From the NCBI GenBank assembly GCA_020638195.1, contig JACKJC010000003.1, forward strand, positions 434,001 to 498,000: DNA of 64,000 nt. The letters run 5' to 3'. A model generated the notes under the pieces. The model saw nothing but the letters and a program-made list of their open reading frames with translations, did not search any database and was not told the origin of the DNA. Source of the DNA: Methylobacteriaceae bacterium (GTDB lineage: Bacteria; Pseudomonadota; Alphaproteobacteria; Rhizobiales; Beijerinckiaceae). Shown piece by piece: positions 61,611-64,000 of this stretch (positions are counted from its first letter, which is position 1; each line of letters starts with the position of its first letter). Made by a program: the position numbers and the translations under genes.

Positions 61611-62287
61611 CCGAGGCGCTCGCCTATTTCGCTTTCCAGGTTTTCCAGATCGTCTGGCTCGACCTGCTGCTGTCCGGCGACAATGCCGTCGTCATCGCGC
61701 TCGCCTGTCGCAACCTGCCGGAAAACAAGCGCAAGCTCGGCATCGCGCTCGGCGCAGCCATGGCGGTCGTCTTGCGCGTCATCTTCACGGTCATCGTCGT
61801 CTGGCTGCTGAAACTGCCGTTCCTCAAGCTGATCGGCGGCATGCTGCTGCTCTGGATCGCCGTGCGTCTCGTCTTCGACAATCACGAGCCCGGCGAGGTC
61901 AAGGCCCAACCCAACGTCTGGGGCGCGGTCGCCACCATCATGATCGCCGACGGCGTCATGTCGCTCGACAATGTCCTCGCCATCGTCGGCGTCGCGGAAG
62001 GCCATCTCGGCCTCATCGTTTTCGGTCTCGTCCTGTCGATCCCGCTCGTCGTCTTCGGCGCGGGCGCCGTGCTGAAACTCATCGACCGCTGGCCGATCAT
62101 CGTCTGGGCGGGAGCGGCTCTGCTCGGCTGGGTCGCGGGCGAGATGATCGCGACCGATCCCTGGATCGCCAACTGGCTCGATCGCCACGGCGATCCGCCA
62201 GATGTCGCGGCCGCCATCACGGGCGCAGTCGTCGTGCTGGCTGTCGCCGGCGCGATCAAACTCGCGCGGCGCAACAAGGCGGCGTAG
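61607..62287 (+). CDS. TerC-family membrane protein
   Basis: A 226-residue protein with about seven membrane segments. It carries the TerC hallmark aspartates in LLLSGDNAVVIALA and DGVMSLDNVLAIVG, together with IVWLDLL, matching the YjbE/TerC group. Members are linked to metal (manganese) efflux or metal insertion into secreted proteins. The start ATG 61607 overlaps the upstream stop. It converges with the small membrane protein gene. Confidence 0.88.
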   Translation: MTEALAYFAFQVFQIVWLDLLLSGDNAVVIALACRNLPENKRKLGIALGAAMAVVLRVIFTVIVVWLLKLPFLKLIGGMLLLWIAVRLVFDNHEPGEVKAQPNVWGAVATIMIADGVMSLDNVLAIVGVAEGHLGLIVFGLVLSIPLVVFGAGAVLKLIDRWPIIVWAGAALLGWVAGEMIATDPWIANWLDRHGDPPDVAAAITGAVVVLAVAGAIKLARRNKAA

Positions 62288-62311
62288 CGCAAAGCGCTGC
62301 CGCTACGCCTT

Positions 62312-62518
62312 CTATCTCTGCACGCCCTGCGCGACCGGCGGCGTCGGGACCGCGAGGCAGTCGCGCCGCCCGGAATCGAGGCAGCGTTGCAGACGGCGCT
62401 GATTGTCGAGCAGGTTCATCGCCACAACTAAAATGATGGCGAGTATGAGCAGCGCGATCGCGGCGACGAGATTGACCAGCCGGCGATGCGCGTAATCCGT
62501 ATCGTCGGGTGTCGTCAT
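62312..62518 (-). CDS. small single-pass membrane protein
   Basis: A 68-residue protein with one membrane helix (LVNLVAAIALLILAIILVVAM) and a short C-terminal tail containing LQRCLDSGRRDC, where the two cysteines may form a periplasmic disulphide. It begins one base after the amidase stop, so it should be cotranscribed with it. It resembles small alphaproteobacterial proteins of unknown function. Confidence 0.7.
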   Translation of the reverse strand: MTTPDDTDYAHRRLVNLVAAIALLILAIILVVAMNLLDNQRRLQRCLDSGRRDCLAVPTPPVAQGVQR

Positions 62519-62519
62519 G

Positions 62520-63920
62520 TCACGCCCGGGGCGCGTCGATGGTCGCGAACGGCCGCGCTTGCTCGAAGGCGCGCGCGGCTTGCAGCACCCGCGCGTCTTC
62601 GCGCATCGCGCCGACGATCTGCAATCCGATCGGCAATCCATCGCGGGTGAAACCGCAGGGCGCGCTGGCGGCCGGCTGCTGCGTGACGTTGAATGGATAG
62701 GTGAAGGGCGACCACTCGACCCAGTGCTTGAACGACGAGCCGGGCGGAACGTCCGCGCCAACCGGTATGGCGCCGGTCGGCATCTGCGGCGTCAGCAGCA
62801 GATCATAGGTCTCGTGGAACACCGCCATCTCGTGAGCGAGCTTTCCGCGCGCGAGAAATGCGTCGAGGTAGTTCACCGCCGTCAGAGCGCGGCCGGACTT
62901 CACCTCCGCGAGCAGGCCTGGGTCGAGCAGAGGCTCGTCGCTCGCGCCGACATGTTTCATCGCCACCGCCGCGCCCGTGTGCCAGAGAACGTCGGCAATC
63001 GCGCGCGGATCGGCGATCGGCGGATCGACTTCTTCGACGCTCGCGCCGAGTTCCGCAAAAACTTTCGCGGCTTTCTCGGTCGCCGCCGCGACGTCGGGAT
63101 CGACGCAATCGACATAGCCCATGCGCGGCGACCATGCGATGCGCAGGCCGCGCACACCCTTGTCGAGATTTTCGGTGTAGTCGGGGCAGGGCGTGTTCCA
63201 GGCGGTATTGTCGCGATTGTCTGGCCGTCCGATCAGCGACAGCATGAAGGCGGCGTCCTCGACGCGCCGCGTCAGCGGGCCGAGATGGGCGAGCACGGCC
63301 ATGGTGGACAGCGGATAGGCCGGCACACGGCCGAAACTGGGCTTGAGCCCGAACACGCCGGTGAAGGCGGCGGGTATGCGGATCGAGCCGAGCCCGTCCG
63401 TGCCCAGATGAAAATGCCCGAGCCCCAGAGCGGCGGCAGCCGCGGCGCCGGCCGAGGAGCCGCCGGTCGTATGGCCGGTCTTCCAGGGATTGCGGGTCAC
63501 GCCATAGAGCGGACTGTCGCCGAGGCCCTTCCAGCCGATCTCCGGCAGCGTGGTCTTGCCGAGAATGACGCAGCCCGCTTCCTTCAATCGCGCTGTCGCA
63601 GGCGAATCCTCGGTCGCCGGCGTATCGACGCTCGTGCGCGTGCCGCGCCGGTTCGGCAGGCCCTTCACCAGAACATTGTCCTTGATCGTGCCGATCAGCC
63701 CGTCCGCAGGGCCGATTGCCGTACCCTTCGCGTGGCGCGCGGCGCTTTCCTCCGCTGCCTTTCGCGCGCCTGCGCGATCGACGACGGCGAAGGCGTTGGT
63801 CTGCGGCTCCACGGCGTCCAGCCGCTGCAGCACGGCTTCCAGCAGGTCGACAGGCGATGCCTTCTTGCGAGCGAAGAGGTCAGCGCATTGGCGGGCGGAA
63901 AGGGAGAGAAGGTCGGTCAT
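62520..63920 (-). CDS. amidase-signature hydrolase with altered signature
   Basis: A 466-residue amidase. Catalytic Lys80 (LIGTIKDNVL), cis-Ser S155 and nucleophile S179 are all present. Two glycine positions differ from the usual pattern: GGSSAG instead of GGSSGG (A157) and GTDGLGS instead of GTDxGGS (L177, at the oxyanion hole). ASAPCGFTRDGLPIGLQIVG at the end is normal. ATG 63920 (MTDLLSLSARQ) is the start; the region upstream is a repeat. It is distinct from the amidase at 36275. Confidence 0.87.
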   Translation of the reverse strand: MTDLLSLSARQCADLFARKKASPVDLLEAVLQRLDAVEPQTNAFAVVDRAGARKAAEESAARHAKGTAIGPADGLIGTIKDNVLVKGLPNRRGTRTSVDTPATEDSPATARLKEAGCVILGKTTLPEIGWKGLGDSPLYGVTRNPWKTGHTTGGSSAGAAAAAALGLGHFHLGTDGLGSIRIPAAFTGVFGLKPSFGRVPAYPLSTMAVLAHLGPLTRRVEDAAFMLSLIGRPDNRDNTAWNTPCPDYTENLDKGVRGLRIAWSPRMGYVDCVDPDVAAATEKAAKVFAELGASVEEVDPPIADPRAIADVLWHTGAAVAMKHVGASDEPLLDPGLLAEVKSGRALTAVNYLDAFLARGKLAHEMAVFHETYDLLLTPQMPTGAIPVGADVPPGSSFKHWVEWSPFTYPFNVTQQPAASAPCGFTRDGLPIGLQIVGAMREDARVLQAARAFEQARPFATIDAPRA

Positions 63921-63976
63921 GGCTCTTTCTGAATTTGAAACAGCAGATTGCGACGACAGGCGGATTGCATCAAGCA

Positions 63977-64000
63977 CCGGGACCGCGGGCTTCAGCCGGC
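63977..64000. repeat. partial palindromic repeat at the window edge
   Basis: CCGGGACCGCGGGCTTCAGCCGGC is close to the left arm of the inverted repeat at 7351 (CCGGGACCGCCGGCCTC followed by TGGCCGGC). The right half, if present, lies beyond the window. Confidence 0.55.

Noticed and set aside
1..64000. tRNA, rRNA or riboswitch genes
   Set aside because: Scanning the gaps by eye gave no cloverleaf, no rRNA-like sequence and no FMN- or cobalamin-riboswitch core ahead of ribBX or the MetE-core gene; a covariance-model search would be decisive.

Overview
The window is high-GC, gene-dense chromosomal DNA of an alphaproteobacterium, most likely of the order Hyphomicrobiales (Rhizobiales). Supporting signs are a TIGR02301-type periplasmic protein, an RT0821/Lpp0805-type surface lipoprotein, a Pls/PosA-family synthetase, an imuA-imuB-dnaE2 cassette behind an alphaproteobacterial LexA box (GTTC-N7-GTTC), a RibBX-type riboflavin gene, and REP-like palindromes of the GTCATTGCGAG type. 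The genus cannot be settled by eye. I saw no rRNA, tRNA, CRISPR array, prophage, transposase or plasmid function; this looks like core chromosome with scattered small palindromic repeats.

Layout. 0-10 kb: the tail of a YyaL/DUF255 protein, small secreted proteins, pdxH, a Nudix hydrolase, a dihydroorotase next to a BenE-type transporter, the YgfZ/GcvT-like folate protein, and a coupled trio of tag, an HD hydrolase and a tyrosine-phosphatase-like protein. 10-20 kb: a very large DUF2339 membrane protein, xseB, a DnaJ/CbpA-like co-chaperone, an ECF-like sigma/anti-sigma pair, fabI, a metallophosphoesterase, an L,D-transpeptidase and a class II HDAC-like deacetylase. 20-30 kb: a cytochrome P450, an HTH-RibBX fusion divergent from a phosphodiester glycosidase, a polytopic membrane protein, aroC, a sugar dehydrogenase, a flavin-reductase-like protein and a TPR protein. 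30-36 kb: ppk2 and a 1355-residue Pls/PosA synthetase. 36-45 kb: an amidase, an extensin-like protein, MarR divergent from an acyl-CoA ligase, a CaCA exchanger, an MBL hydrolase, and TetR divergent from a small membrane protein. 45-51 kb: the SOS mutasome cassette. 51-57.3 kb: a complete branched-chain amino-acid-type ABC transporter operon ending in a MetE-core protein. 57.4-64 kb: two paralogous ~72-residue proteins flanking a YcxB-like protein and a GST, then a hotdog thioesterase, meaB, pyroglutamyl peptidase, TerC and a second amidase.

The most interesting parts are these. (1) The Pls/PosA synthetase has an adenylation pocket that I read by hand as D-L-E-D-I-G-S-V-V-K, close to the known Lys code, followed by a carrier domain and three left-handed beta-helix blocks separated by membrane segments. 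That predicts a synthetase of a cationic amino-acid homopolymer, with polyphosphate kinase 2 as its neighbour. (2) The imuB and dnaE2 mutagenesis genes carry three palindromic repeats inside their reading frames, two in imuB and one in dnaE2. (3) The riboflavin gene has an N-terminal Cro/CI-type helix-turn-helix and a GTP-cyclohydrolase-II-like half without zinc cysteines. (4) A pair of conserved small proteins of unknown function brackets two unrelated genes.

At least five kinds of palindromic repeat occur. Most lie between genes, one of them inside the transporter operon between the binding protein and the first permease; three lie inside coding sequence.
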